A DNA stretch of 64,000 nt from Pantoea rwandensis (GCF_002095475.1 NZ_MLFR01000001.1:186001-250000), one strand, 5' to 3'. Shown: positions 1 through 8,431, numbered from the stretch's first letter. Numbers and translations: made by a program. Notes: generated by a model not told the origin, from the letters alone.

Positions 1-524
1 AACCAGTTACTGATATGACAGATAATTTGCGCGCCGCCCAGCGCTGCCAGGCGGGCCGTTTCGATAAAGTGGATATCCATACAAATCAGCAAGGCGATAT
101 TGCCAATTTCGGTGGCAAAAACCTGATGCCCGACATCACCGTTGGCGGCCCACTTGGGTTCAGAGATATAAGGGTGGGTTTTACGATGCACGCCAATCAC
201 ACCTTGTGGGCCGACTAAAATAGCGCTGTTGTAATAGATGTCTGTGACAGGGTCATGCTCGGGCATGCCAAACACCAGATAGCAATGGTACTCCCGCGCG
301 ATGGCGGCAAAAGCCTGACTGGTTTCGCCATCAGCTGTTTCTACATAGGGCGCAACTTCCGCACGATCCTGCCAGCAATAGCCGGTGGTGGCCATTTCCG
401 GCATCACTATTAGTTGGGCGCCATCACGTGCCGACTGACTGGCAAGTTGCAGCAGACGGGCGACGTTTTCATCTTTACGAAATTGTGTGGGTTCAAACTG
501 AATAGTCGCAACGTTAATTTTCAT
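1..524 (-). CDS. Carbon-nitrogen hydrolase (nitrilase superfamily), C-terminus cut by window edge
   Basis: About 174 residues are visible before the window edge. The Glu-Lys-Cys triad of the nitrilase superfamily can be read: Glu43 in LIVMPEMATTGY, Lys115 in VHRKTHPY and Cys148 in LLICMDIHF. Family members hydrolyse nitriles, amides or N-carbamoyl compounds in the cytoplasm; the substrate here cannot be told. The start codon shares one base with the stop of the NCS1 permease (TAATG), so the two are translationally coupled. That suggests the enzyme acts on what the permease imports and releases ammonia, which would fit the sigma-54 promoter upstream. The subfamily is uncertain because the C-terminal third is missing. 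Confidence 0.9.
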   Translation of the reverse strand, partial: MKINVATIQFEPTQFRKDENVARLLQLASQSARDGAQLIVMPEMATTGYCWQDRAEVAPYVETADGETSQAFAAIAREYHCYLVFGMPEHDPVTDIYYNSAILVGPQGVIGVHRKTHPYISEPKWAANGDVGHQVFATEIGNIALLICMDIHFIETARLAALGGAQIICHISNW

Positions 525-2017
525 TACTCAGCCTCCTTGCTCATTAATGGTTGGAAGACTGGCTTAGGCCCCTGATAGGCATCAGAAGGTTTCCAGTTGG
601 TCTGCATATCATCAGGGAATGTCTTAAAGTAATAGCGTCCACGCGTGGCGACACTGATAGCGACGTGCAGCACCGGCCCCACCAACATGGCAATGAACGA
701 CGCGTAAACCATAGGGTAAACACCGAGCACACCTGCAGCACCAATGGCTACCGCAACGCAAAGGGCAATGACGCCGCTTGGGTTCCACATCCGCAGATAC
801 TCTTTGCGAAACTCAACAAAATCGGACGGCGCAAGGTGTAGCATTTTGCGGCAGATGTAATAGTCAGCAAGGATAATAAACACCCAAGTATTGGTGAGAA
901 TGCCGGTAATCGAAAGGAAAGTACCGGTGTACTGCAGAATATTGCAAACGTAGAACACCACGCCAAGCAACCAGACCAGCAGCATCCACCATTGACGCCC
1001 CGGACGATAGTTAAACGCCATATCCATGGTATTCGACAGCGCGATAGAACCGGAATAGAGGTTCAGTACGTTGATGCGAATCTGCGTGATCACTGCAAAT
1101 AGCACGCCAGTCAGTCCAATAATCAGCGGGAAGACAAAGCCAGGATCTAAAGCCAGTGACCAGACATCCTGCCCATGAATGTGCGGCATCAAGGTATAGG
1201 CCATAAAGGCGCCAAACAGCATTACCACCACAATGGGAATCAACATCCCCAGCATAATGGTCGCCGTGCCTTTATGACTCACGCCAGGACGAGCGAAGCG
1301 GCCATAATCGGTGGCCATCAAGCCCTGAAACACGATCTGTCCATTGGCCATATTCATCACCAGCCACAGTGCATTGCTGTCGACTTCCGCTTTCGGCTGC
1401 CAGCCTCCGAAGCCAACCGTGGGATAATGGTGGGTGAGTTGCCAGATGCAGAAACCGAATAGCAAGATGAAGATCGGCACGCCCCAGGTTTGCAAGAACT
1501 GCATTGACGACATGCCTTTCCATACAAACCAAATTGCCGCCAACCCCATCAATGCAAAAATCGCGATACCAGTGATGGAGTTAACCGGCACACCTGCGTA
1601 GTTTGCGATGGCATGTGACACGATGGTGCCTTCAAACAAGAAGTAAAAGATAAAGTTGATGGCATAGATCAATGAGGTAAAGGCCGACCCCATATATCCA
1701 AAGCCTAAACCTCGCGTCATCAGATTGAGTGACAGGCCCTCTTTACTGGCCATTTTCATAATGCAGGAGCCAATGAGGGTGGCAAACACCACCATATACC
1801 CGATGGGTAACAGCAGCAGCGGCCAGCCGACCTGATAGCTGATATCTGCGCCGAGGCTGAACCAAAACATGGCGGTTGAGTTGCCCAGTAACACTAAAAT
1901 GATGGCCGGGATTGGCCAGCGATAGTGGGAGGGAACACGCCCAACGGCATAATCCTCGACCGCTTCCGCTTCGGTGATGTCTTGTGGTCCCTGAAACCAC
2001 GCTTTTAACTTGCTCAT
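524..2017 (-). CDS. NCS1-family nucleobase/hydantoin-type permease
   Basis: A 497-residue inner-membrane protein with about 12 hydrophobic segments and an NCS1 pattern (cytosine, purine, allantoin and hydantoin permeases); the GNSTAMFWFSLGADISYQVG stretch lies in the first membrane segments. It probably imports a nitrogen-rich heterocycle or amide by H+ or Na+ symport. The reading frame stays open upstream to 2293, but the ATG at 2017 is chosen because GGAG lies eight bases before it and the upstream part would run through a terminator hairpin. The protein then begins MSKLKAWFQG, typical for the family. It is first in an operon with the nitrilase-type gene. Substrate unknown. Confidence 0.9.
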   Translation of the reverse strand: MSKLKAWFQGPQDITEAEAVEDYAVGRVPSHYRWPIPAIILVLLGNSTAMFWFSLGADISYQVGWPLLLLPIGYMVVFATLIGSCIMKMASKEGLSLNLMTRGLGFGYMGSAFTSLIYAINFIFYFLFEGTIVSHAIANYAGVPVNSITGIAIFALMGLAAIWFVWKGMSSMQFLQTWGVPIFILLFGFCIWQLTHHYPTVGFGGWQPKAEVDSNALWLVMNMANGQIVFQGLMATDYGRFARPGVSHKGTATIMLGMLIPIVVVMLFGAFMAYTLMPHIHGQDVWSLALDPGFVFPLIIGLTGVLFAVITQIRINVLNLYSGSIALSNTMDMAFNYRPGRQWWMLLVWLLGVVFYVCNILQYTGTFLSITGILTNTWVFIILADYYICRKMLHLAPSDFVEFRKEYLRMWNPSGVIALCVAVAIGAAGVLGVYPMVYASFIAMLVGPVLHVAISVATRGRYYFKTFPDDMQTNWKPSDAYQGPKPVFQPLMSKEAE

Positions 2018-2031
2018 AAATTTACTCCAAT

Positions 2032-2066
2032 AAAAAAAGCCCCGCCGACAGCATTGCCGGTGGGGC
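2032..2066 (-). terminator. Intrinsic terminator inside the permease leader (attenuator candidate)
   Basis: On the minus strand an 11-bp stem (GCCCCACCGGC with GTCGGCGGGGC, one mismatch and one G-U) closes a 6-base loop and is followed directly by seven T residues. The permease ribosome-binding site and start codon lie only 8 to 15 bases beyond the T tract, and a sigma-54 promoter lies about 100 bases upstream. A terminator between promoter and gene implies attenuation (riboswitch, leader or protein-mediated), or that the hairpin ends a small RNA of about 125 nt. I could not match the leader to a riboswitch class from memory. Confidence 0.8.
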
Positions 2067-2168
2067 TTCTTCGCCTGAATTCGATGTATTGGAGTGGCAC
2101 TGTGCCACAAACCGCTTACCAGACTACGGCGCCTGTTCCTGACGTGCAGGATGCGGTATATGGAGAAA

Positions 2169-2184
2169 AGCAATTGTCGTGCCA
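2169..2184 (-). promoter_or_regulatory. Sigma-54 promoter for permease-nitrilase operon
   Basis: The minus strand reads TGGCACG-ACAA-TTGCT, which fits the -24/-12 consensus TGGCACR-N4-TTGCW, with exactly ten bases between the invariant GG and GC. It implies RpoN dependence and an enhancer-binding activator, a usual arrangement for nitrogen-scavenging genes. Predicted transcription start is near 2157, giving an untranslated leader of about 140 bases. Confidence 0.85.
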
Positions 2185-2245
2185 GATTGTAAGTATCTGG
2201 TATCCATGCCCCTACAAGTAAAATTCGACATAATGAAGCTTTATT

Positions 2246-2264
2246 ACGGTGCAGCTTGCACCGT
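2246..2264. promoter_or_regulatory. 19-bp perfect inverted repeat, likely activator site upstream of the sigma-54 promoter
   Basis: ACGGTGCA-GCT-TGCACCGT is a perfect 8-3-8 palindrome about 62 bp upstream of the -24 element. It is the natural candidate for the upstream activating sequence of an enhancer-binding protein. It does not match the NtrC consensus, whose half-sites run the other way (GCACC...GGTGC), so a dedicated regulator is more likely. None is encoded in the visible neighbourhood. Confidence 0.55.
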
Positions 2265-2364
2265 GATTGATCGTATGGGGTCCGTTCAGTCACGAATAAA
2301 ATGGAGGTTTATTGGATCGGGAGTAATGGCATTACTTACAGGCACAGCGCAATCATCAGGCAAT

Positions 2365-2396
2365 AAAAAAGCCGATGACTGTTTTCAGTCATCGGC
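2365..2396 (-). terminator. Rho-independent terminator after ddc
   Basis: On the minus strand GCCGATGACTG-AAAA-CAGTCATCGGC forms a perfect 11-bp stem followed by TTTTTT. It begins about 20 bases after the ddc stop codon and separates dat-ddc from the permease transcription unit. Confidence 0.9.
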
Positions 2397-2415
2397 TTTA
2401 TCGAACACAGCAGAA

Positions 2416-3882
2416 TTACGCGTTCAGCAGCTGATTAGCAGTCTTCTCAACCAGCGCCAGCAGGACTTTGATGTCTTCCAGCGTCACGGTTGGGTTCAGC
2501 AAAGTCAACTTCAGGCAAGTCACACCCTGGTGCTCCGTCACACCTACGTTGGCGCGGCCAGAATCCAGCAGGGCATCGCCGATACGCTGGTTGAACAGAG
2601 CAATCTGCGCGATATCGGTCAGTTGCTCTGGACGGTAGCGGAACAGCACGCTTGCCAGTTGTGGCTGCATCACCAGCTCAAGGCGTGGTTCTGAAGTCAC
2701 AAACTTCGCCACTTCCTGTGCCAGCGTCACACCGTGATCGATGATCGCGGCATACTGTTTCTGACCCAGAGCTTCCAGACCCATCCACAGCTTCAATGCA
2801 TCGAAACGACGCGTGGTCTGCAGAGATTTGGATACCAGGTTAGGAACACCGGCTTCTTCATCGAACTCAGAGTTCAGGTAAGCCGCCTGATAACGCATCA
2901 GCTCGTAGTGACGCTCATCTTTCAACAGGAATGCGCCACAGCTGATGGTCTGGAAGTACTGTTTGTGGAAGTCCAACGTCACGGAATCCACTAACTCCAG
3001 GCCATCAAGGTAGTAACGATACTTCTCAGACAGCAGCAGTGCGCCGCCCCAAGCTGCATCGACATGCATCCAAATGTTGTGCTCAGCCGCGATGCCCGCG
3101 ATTTCGCGCAGGGGATCAATCGCGCCTGCATCGGTAGTACCTGCAGTCGCGACAATCGCCAGAATCTGCTCGCCATTGGCTTCGGCCTGCGCCAGTTTGG
3201 CTTTCAGGTCGTTAACGTCCATCCGTGCGAACTGATCAGACTTCACCTGCACCACAGAATTGTAACCGTGGCCAAGCAGCGCCATGTTTTTCTGTACCGA
3301 GAAGTGCGCATTCTCAGAACACAACACTTTGATCTTACGCAGATCGCCAGTGATGCCGTCCAACTGCACTGAATGACCTTGACGCTGATAGAACGCATCA
3401 CGCGCCAGCATCAAGCCCATCAGGTTGCTTTGTGTGCCACCACTGGTGAACACGCCAGCATCGCCTGCTGGGTAACCCACCTGTGCACGCAACCATTCGA
3501 TCAGTTTGACCTCAATGATGGTGGCAGAAGGGCTCTGATCCCATGAGTCCATACTCTGGTTGGTGGCGTTGATCAGCACTTCTGCGGCCTGGCTTACCAC
3601 CAGGCTTGGGCAGTGCAGGTGCGCCACACATTGTGGGTGGTGCACTGACAGGCTGTCTTTCAGGAAATACTCAATCGCGCGTTCAATCGCGGCCTGGTTA
3701 CCCAAGCCGTTTGGATTGAAGTCGAGCGTGATACGCTCGCGCAGTTCGGCAACACTTTTGCCTTGATACATCTCAGGCTGTTGCAGCCACTGCACAACCG
3801 CGGCGCTGCTCTGGGCAATCGCCTGCTGGTACGCCTCAATGCTCTGTGCTGAGGCGGCCAGAATCGGGTTTACTTCAGACAT
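2416..3882 (-). CDS. ddc: L-2,4-diaminobutyrate decarboxylase
   Basis: A 488-residue cytoplasmic group II PLP decarboxylase. The internal aldimine Lys307 lies in TLDFHKQYF, Asp275 in HVDAAWGG binds the pyridine nitrogen, and His193 in the NAH motif would stack on the cofactor. Next to diaminobutyrate aminotransferase, the expected reaction is L-2,4-diaminobutyrate to 1,3-diaminopropane and CO2; the decarboxylase fold alone would not separate this from glutamate or tyrosine decarboxylase. It starts 12 bp after the dat stop, with GGAAGAG as ribosome-binding site, so it is co-transcribed with dat. A strong terminator follows. Confidence 0.93.
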   Translation of the reverse strand: MSEVNPILAASAQSIEAYQQAIAQSSAAVVQWLQQPEMYQGKSVAELRERITLDFNPNGLGNQAAIERAIEYFLKDSLSVHHPQCVAHLHCPSLVVSQAAEVLINATNQSMDSWDQSPSATIIEVKLIEWLRAQVGYPAGDAGVFTSGGTQSNLMGLMLARDAFYQRQGHSVQLDGITGDLRKIKVLCSENAHFSVQKNMALLGHGYNSVVQVKSDQFARMDVNDLKAKLAQAEANGEQILAIVATAGTTDAGAIDPLREIAGIAAEHNIWMHVDAAWGGALLLSEKYRYYLDGLELVDSVTLDFHKQYFQTISCGAFLLKDERHYELMRYQAAYLNSEFDEEAGVPNLVSKSLQTTRRFDALKLWMGLEALGQKQYAAIIDHGVTLAQEVAKFVTSEPRLELVMQPQLASVLFRYRPEQLTDIAQIALFNQRIGDALLDSGRANVGVTEHQGVTCLKLTLLNPTVTLEDIKVLLALVEKTANQLLNA

Positions 3883-3894
3883 TTACTCTTCCAA

Positions 3895-5280
3895 TCAAAC
3901 AGGTTTGATGCCAGCGCCAATCAGCGCCTGCTCAAATTTATCCAGGAAAATCGCCAACTCTTCATTGGTGATCAGCAGTGACGGCAACAGACGCAATACT
4001 GCACCATGACGTCCGCCACGCTCCAGAATCAGACCTGCTTCGAAGCACTTCTTCTGCAGCAGCGCAGAAAGTTCGCCATCAGCCGGCAGGCTACCCATAT
4101 GGTCAGCCGCTTCGTTTGGTTTAACAATCTCAATACCGATCATCATACCCATGCCGCGAATGTGACCGATGACTGGGAAGCGCTTCTGCATTTCAGCCAA
4201 CTGCGCTTTGAGCCATTCGCCTTGCTCTGCCACTTTCCCGGCAATGTTCTGCTCGGTCAGGACTTTCAAGGTTGCCAGACCGGTTGCCATCGCCAGCTGG
4301 TTGCCGCGGAAGGTGCCAGTGTGGTGGCCAGGTGACCAGGCATCAAACTGCTTTTTAATACCCAGTACAGCCAGTGGCAGGCCGCCGCCGACAGCTTTTG
4401 ACATCACGATGATGTCTGGCTGAATGTCAGCGTGTTCGAAGGCGAAGAATTTACCGGTACGCGCAAAGCCAGCCTGTACTTCGTCCAGGATCAGCAGAAT
4501 GCCATGTTCCTGAGTCACTTTACGGATGCGTTGCAGCCACTCGACCGGAGCCGGGTTCACGCCGCCTTCACCCTGAACTGCTTCCAGGATGACAGCCGCA
4601 GGTTTACGTACGCCGCTTTCAACGTCGTTGATCAGGTTTTCGAAATAGTAGGTCAGTGCTTTAACACCGGCTTCTCCACCGAGGCCCAATGGGCAACGGT
4701 ACAGGTGCGGGTAAGGCATGAACTGCACTTCTGGCATCATGCCATTGACCGCTTCTTTCGGCGAAAGGTTGCCGGTAACGGCTAACGCACCATGGGTCAT
4801 ACCATGGTAGCCGCCTGAGAAGCTGATTACGCCACTGCGACCAGTGACTTTCTTAGCCAGCTTCAGAGCCGCTTCAACGGCATCAGCACCGGAAGGACCG
4901 GTGAATTGCAGGCAGTACTCTTTACCCTGGCCAGGCAGCAGCGAGAGCAAAGACTCAGAGAATTGATCTTTCAGAGGTGTCGTCAGATCAAGAGTATGTA
5001 ACGGCAAGCCGCTGGTAATGACATTTTGGATGCTCTGCAGAACATCAGGATGGTTGTGACCAAGTGCCAGCGTCCCTGCGCCAGCCAGACAGTCAAGATA
5101 TTGTTTATTCTCAACATCTGTGATCCACACGCCATTGGCTTTGGCAATCGCTAAAGGCAATTTGCGCGGGTAACTCCTGACGTTTGATTCAAACTCAGCC
5201 TGACGGGCTAAGAATGCGTCGTTGTTTCCGTTGAATGAATTGGCACCAAAAGTATCAATACGGACTTTATCCGTCATCAT
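3895..5280 (-). CDS. dat: Diaminobutyrate--2-oxoglutarate aminotransferase
   Basis: A 461-residue class III PLP aminotransferase. Asp266 in [10 protein letters not shown] and the Schiff-base Lys295 in VMSKAVGGG are visible, and length and overall pattern match the DABA transaminase family. It converts L-aspartate semialdehyde and glutamate to L-2,4-diaminobutyrate, the substrate of the next gene. Two ATG codons stand in tandem; the second (5277) has the better distance from AAGGAG, so the protein may start MTDKVRID. A sigma-70-like promoter lies about 90 bp upstream. 1,3-Diaminopropane serves polyamine synthesis or secretion in other bacteria. Confidence 0.93.
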   Translation of the reverse strand: MMTDKVRIDTFGANSFNGNNDAFLARQAEFESNVRSYPRKLPLAIAKANGVWITDVENKQYLDCLAGAGTLALGHNHPDVLQSIQNVITSGLPLHTLDLTTPLKDQFSESLLSLLPGQGKEYCLQFTGPSGADAVEAALKLAKKVTGRSGVISFSGGYHGMTHGALAVTGNLSPKEAVNGMMPEVQFMPYPHLYRCPLGLGGEAGVKALTYYFENLINDVESGVRKPAAVILEAVQGEGGVNPAPVEWLQRIRKVTQEHGILLILDEVQAGFARTGKFFAFEHADIQPDIIVMSKAVGGGLPLAVLGIKKQFDAWSPGHHTGTFRGNQLAMATGLATLKVLTEQNIAGKVAEQGEWLKAQLAEMQKRFPVIGHIRGMGMMIGIEIVKPNEAADHMGSLPADGELSALLQKKCFEAGLILERGGRHGAVLRLLPSLLITNEELAIFLDKFEQALIGAGIKPV

Positions 5281-5363
5281 ATCTCTCCTTCAACCGGGGC
5301 TCACACAGGCTGGCCGATTGACTAGTTGAACAAAAAAGTATCAGTGGTTTAAAAAACGCGGCC

Positions 5364-5392
5364 AATATAGAGCCTTTTGACCTACATCACAA
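5364..5392 (-). promoter_or_regulatory. Putative sigma-70 promoter of dat-ddc
   Basis: On the minus strand TTGTGA and TATATT are separated by exactly 17 bases, upstream of dat. The -35 region reads TTGTGATGTAGGTCAA and partly resembles a CRP- or FNR-like site, but the second half-site is poor, so no regulator is assigned. Confidence 0.5.
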
Positions 5393-5492
5393 TGATTAAT
5401 TTTGTTTAGAATTGTTTATTCTTTTCATATAGGAATCAGGGCGTTGGCCACTAATTGGCCGGCTATTTTAGCGCCAGCCTATGAACTGGTTA

Positions 5493-6257
5493 TTAAATAA
5501 TCGTGTTAATAAAAAGACTTATGCCCGCCAGGGCGATCCAGGGGCCAAATGCGAGAGGCTGATTAAGGTCACGTTGCCAGCAAATTTTGGCGAAAAAAAT
5601 CGCTAACATCGCGCTACTACAAGCAAAAAAAAGCATCAAAGGCAAAAGCTCCCACCCCAGCCATGCGCCCATGGCCGCGACCAGCTTTACATCCCCCATG
5701 CCCAACGCAGTTATCCCTTTAATCCATTGATAACTATGAAGGAGAATCCAGAGCGAACCATAGCCAGAGATGGCACCGAACACCGCATCAGACAGTGAAC
5801 CGGGTATCCACTCCATCGCTTTAAAGCACAGTCCCCACCACAGCAGTGGCAGGGTGATCACATCTGGCAACAGAAAATGCTCGTAATCGATGATCGCGAC
5901 GGTCAGCAGCAGCCAAAACAGCAGAAGTACCGCGAGTAATGACTTTTCAACTGGAAGCAATGCAACGAACAATAGGCTAATTGCTGCACAGGCAGTTTCT
6001 ATTAGCGGATAGCGCAGGCTGATAGCACATCTGCAAAAATGACACCGACCTCGTAATAATAGCCAACTCAATACGGGTATATTGTCTCGCCAGCGCAAAC
6101 ACGTTTTGCAAACCGGACAGTGTGAAGCGGGTCGCCGTAAACCCACACTGATTCCTGGCTGTAAAATCTGTATAGGCAAGCGATGAATAACAACATTAAT
6201 AAAGCTACCGATGCTTAAGGCTAACACCGTTGCCAGCAACCACAGTATCCACTCCAT
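5493..6257 (-). CDS. Type 4 prepilin peptidase (A24 family)
   Basis: A 254-residue multi-spanning inner-membrane aspartyl protease. The N-terminal half carries the paired zinc-type cysteines (CPVCKTC and CHFCRC), and both catalytic aspartates are present: one in IIDYEHFLLPD, one in GMGDVKL (the GxGD motif). Family members cleave and N-methylate type IV pilins or type II secretion pseudopilins. The start at 6257 is preceded by AGAGG and gives the normal N-terminus; the frame is open to 6353, but the extension is not membrane-like. No pilin, ATPase or secretin gene is beside it, so its substrates must be encoded elsewhere. Confidence 0.9.
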   Translation of the reverse strand: MEWILWLLATVLALSIGSFINVVIHRLPIQILQPGISVGLRRPASHCPVCKTCLRWRDNIPVLSWLLLRGRCHFCRCAISLRYPLIETACAAISLLFVALLPVEKSLLAVLLLFWLLLTVAIIDYEHFLLPDVITLPLLWWGLCFKAMEWIPGSLSDAVFGAISGYGSLWILLHSYQWIKGITALGMGDVKLVAAMGAWLGWELLPLMLFFACSSAMLAIFFAKICWQRDLNQPLAFGPWIALAGISLFINTII

Positions 6258-6537
6258 GTTGACCTCTTGTTCCTTTCCGGATTTATCGAAAAGAAACCTA
6301 CGCCTCATAGGGAAAGGAGGCGAGTACCAGCGAGGTATTACCGTGTTTTTCATCGCGTTTTATGAGCGGCGTTCAGGCGATGAGGAGGATATACCCGTCC
6401 CGACTGACCTCCGGACTGATTCACCATTGGTAAGGTACGCAACAGCAGCGGGTGAAAAGAGGTGTTGCAGAGTGGCTGGGATGAGGCGGAGTTTGTGATG
6501 AAGCTAGATGCGCATAACGAAAAACTTAAGGTACTAA

Positions 6538-6561
6538 AGCAGTCAATGGATCATGACTGCT
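6538..6561 (-). terminator. Hairpin at the stop codon of the 69-residue gene
   Basis: AGCAGTCA and TGACTGCT pair across an 8-base loop that overlaps the last codons of the small gene. On the minus strand it is followed only by TTAG, so it is a weak or Rho-assisted terminator at best. Confidence 0.4.
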
Positions 6562-6760
6562 GTTTGAACATCTGGATGGCTTCCTGCACGTTACTGGTCG
6601 CCAGTGACATCACGCGGTCATTATTGAGAAACACATCATAGTGTCCTGAATTGTAGCGGAAGACATAGAGATCCCCGCGGAAGCGTAACCCTTTAGTTTT
6701 CACGCCAATATGATGGCGACGTAGGGCAGCCTGCGCCAGTCTGTCAGCTCCGGTGTTCAT
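6551..6760 (-). CDS. Small basic protein of unknown function (69 residues)
   Basis: The gene has a very strong ribosome-binding site (GGAGGGGAG, six bases before ATG). The product starts MNTGADRLAQAALRRHHIGV, is rich in Arg, His and Lys in its first half, and has no signal peptide or membrane segment. Its middle (FRGDLYVFRYNSGHYDVFLN) looks like a small beta-rich fold, followed by a C-terminal helix. I do not recognise the family. A PmrA-like repeat lies about 60 bp upstream of the start codon, facing this gene; the arn operon is divergent from it. Confidence 0.6.
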   Translation of the reverse strand: MNTGADRLAQAALRRHHIGVKTKGLRFRGDLYVFRYNSGHYDVFLNNDRVMSLATSNVQEAIQMFKQQS

Positions 6761-6819
6761 CTTAATCTCCCCTCCATTCGTTTAAACGCCAATATCCCGA
6801 CATAGAGTATGGTTTGAAG

Positions 6820-6836
6820 CTTAGCTTAACCTTAAG
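6820..6836 (-). promoter_or_regulatory. PmrA-like repeat facing the 69-residue gene
   Basis: The minus strand reads CTTAAG-GTTAA-GCTAAG, with the spacing of the YTTAAK-N5-YTTAAK PmrA (BasR) box but two mismatches in the second half. It lies about 60 bp upstream of the small gene. The likeness could be chance in A+T-rich DNA. Confidence 0.3.
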
Positions 6837-7058
6837 AACAGTGCTGTGACTTTGCTAACAGACTGTTTCTTTGTCATTTTTCCATCATCTTCACGCTTCA
6901 ACTTTTGGCGTTCAAAAAAACAGCAAACGAAATGTTTCATGTTTCTGGTCATCTTGATGAAACTTTGGTGACGACTAAATAGTGAGACGAAACGGTTGAG
7001 CGGACATCTTCTACCAATCCTCAACATTTAAGAGAAAAGCCAACTTGCGCGTCACCCA

Positions 7059-7075
7059 TTTAATGTTCAGTTAAG
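7059..7075 (+). promoter_or_regulatory. PmrA (BasR) box upstream of the arn operon
   Basis: TTTAAT-GTTCA-GTTAAG fits the YTTAAK-N5-YTTAAK consensus with one mismatch. PmrA control of arn (pmrHFIJKLM) by low Mg2+, Fe3+ or polymyxin is established in Salmonella and E. coli. The box is 215 bp from arnB, so the leader would be long. Confidence 0.65.
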
Positions 7076-7289
7076 TTTTCATCCGTATTTTGTTCAACAG
7101 GCAATAAGACAGGTGTGCTTAAGTTTTTTGCTGTAGGTTAAAAAATTAACACTTAGTGCTATCAAAACTTTTATGTGTAATCTAAGTTTAAACAGCAAGT
7201 TACTGAATGTTGTTATGGATCTGAATCACTGCACACTGCAATTGGTCCTATTGCAGGCAATTTTAGGTGTCAAACGTTAAGGTAAACTT

Positions 7290-8426
7290 ATGACTTTTCT
7301 TCCATTCTCGCGCCCCGCTTTGGGCGAGGAAGAGTTAGCGGCAGTAAAAGAGGTTTTTGAATCAGGTTGGATCACCACCGGCCCCAAAAATGCGGCCTTG
7401 GAACAAGCCTTTTGCCAGTTAACCGGCAATCAACATGCGATTGCTGTCAGTTCCGCCACGGCAGGCATGCATGTCACCCTTCTCGCGTTAAACATCCAGC
7501 CCGGTGATGAGGTGATCACGCCTTCACTGACGTGGGTGTCCACCATCAACATCATTACGCTGCTGGGTGCAACGCCAGTGATGATTGATGTTGACCGCGA
7601 TACGCTGATGGTCACGCCTGAGCAAATTGAAGCGGCCATCACGCCGCAGACGCGTGCCATCATTCCGGTGCATTATGCCGGCGCACCCGCGGACATTGAC
7701 GCCATTCGCGCCATAGGCGAACGGCATGGCATTGCAGTGATTGAAGATGCGGCGCACTCTGCAGGCTGCTATTACAAAGGGCAGCATGTCGGTAATAAGG
7801 GCACGGCTATCTTCTCTTTCCATGCCATTAAAAACATGACTTGCGCGGAGGGTGGCTTAATTGTAACCGATGACGCCGAGTTGGCCGATCGCATGCGCAG
7901 TCTGAAATTTCACGGCTTAGGTGTTGATGCGTATGACCGTCACACGCATGGCCGTAAACCGCAGGCTGAAGTGATTATGCCTGGATTCAAATACAACTTA
8001 CCCGACATCAGCGCTGCCATCGCGCTGGTTCAGTTGAACAAACTGCCCGCCATCAATGCACGCCGTGCAGAGATTGCCCAACGTTATTTAAACGAACTGG
8101 CTGATACGCCGTTCCTGCCATTGTCCCAGCCGACATGGGCGCATCAGCACGCCTGGCATTTGTTCATCATTCGCGTAGATGAAGCGCAGTGTGGACTGAG
8201 TCGCGATGCCTTGATGGAGACGCTGAAAGCGCAAGACATCGGCACCGGCTTGCATTTCCGCGCGGCACATACCCACAAATATTATCGCGAACGCTACCCA
8301 CAGCTTTCCCTGCCCAACACGGAATGGAATAGCGATCGTATCTGTTCAATACCGTTGTTCCCTGATATGAGCGATGAAGATGTGACAAGAGTCATTCGCG
8401 CACTGCGTCAGATCGCTGGAGTTTGA
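7290..8426 (+). CDS. arnB: UDP-4-amino-4-deoxy-L-arabinose--oxoglutarate aminotransferase
   Basis: A 378-residue PLP sugar aminotransferase, almost the same length as E. coli ArnB. The cofactor lysine Lys181 lies in [11 protein letters not shown], and the Asp of IEDAAH is present. It transfers an amino group from glutamate to UDP-4-keto-pentose, giving UDP-L-Ara4N. It is first in the seven-gene arn operon; AAGG lies seven bases before the ATG. Its stop codon lies a few bases before arnC. Confidence 0.96.
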   Translation: MTFLPFSRPALGEEELAAVKEVFESGWITTGPKNAALEQAFCQLTGNQHAIAVSSATAGMHVTLLALNIQPGDEVITPSLTWVSTINIITLLGATPVMIDVDRDTLMVTPEQIEAAITPQTRAIIPVHYAGAPADIDAIRAIGERHGIAVIEDAAHSAGCYYKGQHVGNKGTAIFSFHAIKNMTCAEGGLIVTDDAELADRMRSLKFHGLGVDAYDRHTHGRKPQAEVIMPGFKYNLPDISAAIALVQLNKLPAINARRAEIAQRYLNELADTPFLPLSQPTWAHQHAWHLFIIRVDEAQCGLSRDALMETLKAQDIGTGLHFRAAHTHKYYRERYPQLSLPNTEWNSDRICSIPLFPDMSDEDVTRVIRALRQIAGV

Positions 8427-8431
8427 TTGAG

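Larger units (their letters stand above)
6761..7289. other. 529-bp A+T-rich divergent control region between small gene and arnB
   Basis: It holds a good PmrA-type box near arnB (7059-7075), further TTAAG half-sites at 7027-7032 and 7118-7123, and a second PmrA-like repeat facing the small gene (6820-6836). An 18-codon minus-strand reading frame (6877 to 6821, MTKKQSVSKVTALFLRLS) preceded by GGAAAA may be a leader peptide or chance. A longer frame reaching 7027 has no ribosome-binding site and is not called a gene. Confidence 0.6.

Noticed and set aside
2070-2160. tRNA-like look of the permease leader (TCTGGTAAGC, then ATCGAATTC)
   Set aside because: No acceptor stem closes it and the T-arm-like loop has no paired stem. 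It is better read as an mRNA leader.
2246-2264. NtrC binding site
   Set aside because: The half-sites run GGTGC...GCACC, opposite to the NtrC consensus GCACC...GGTGC.
6821-7027. 68-codon minus-strand gene
   Set aside because: No ribosome-binding site at its start, Cys/Arg/Phe-rich composition unlike a protein, and it runs through the A+T-rich arn control region.
8423-8431. TTG start for arnC
   Set aside because: Only one base separates it from GGAG; the ATG at 8432 aligns with the E. coli N-terminus.
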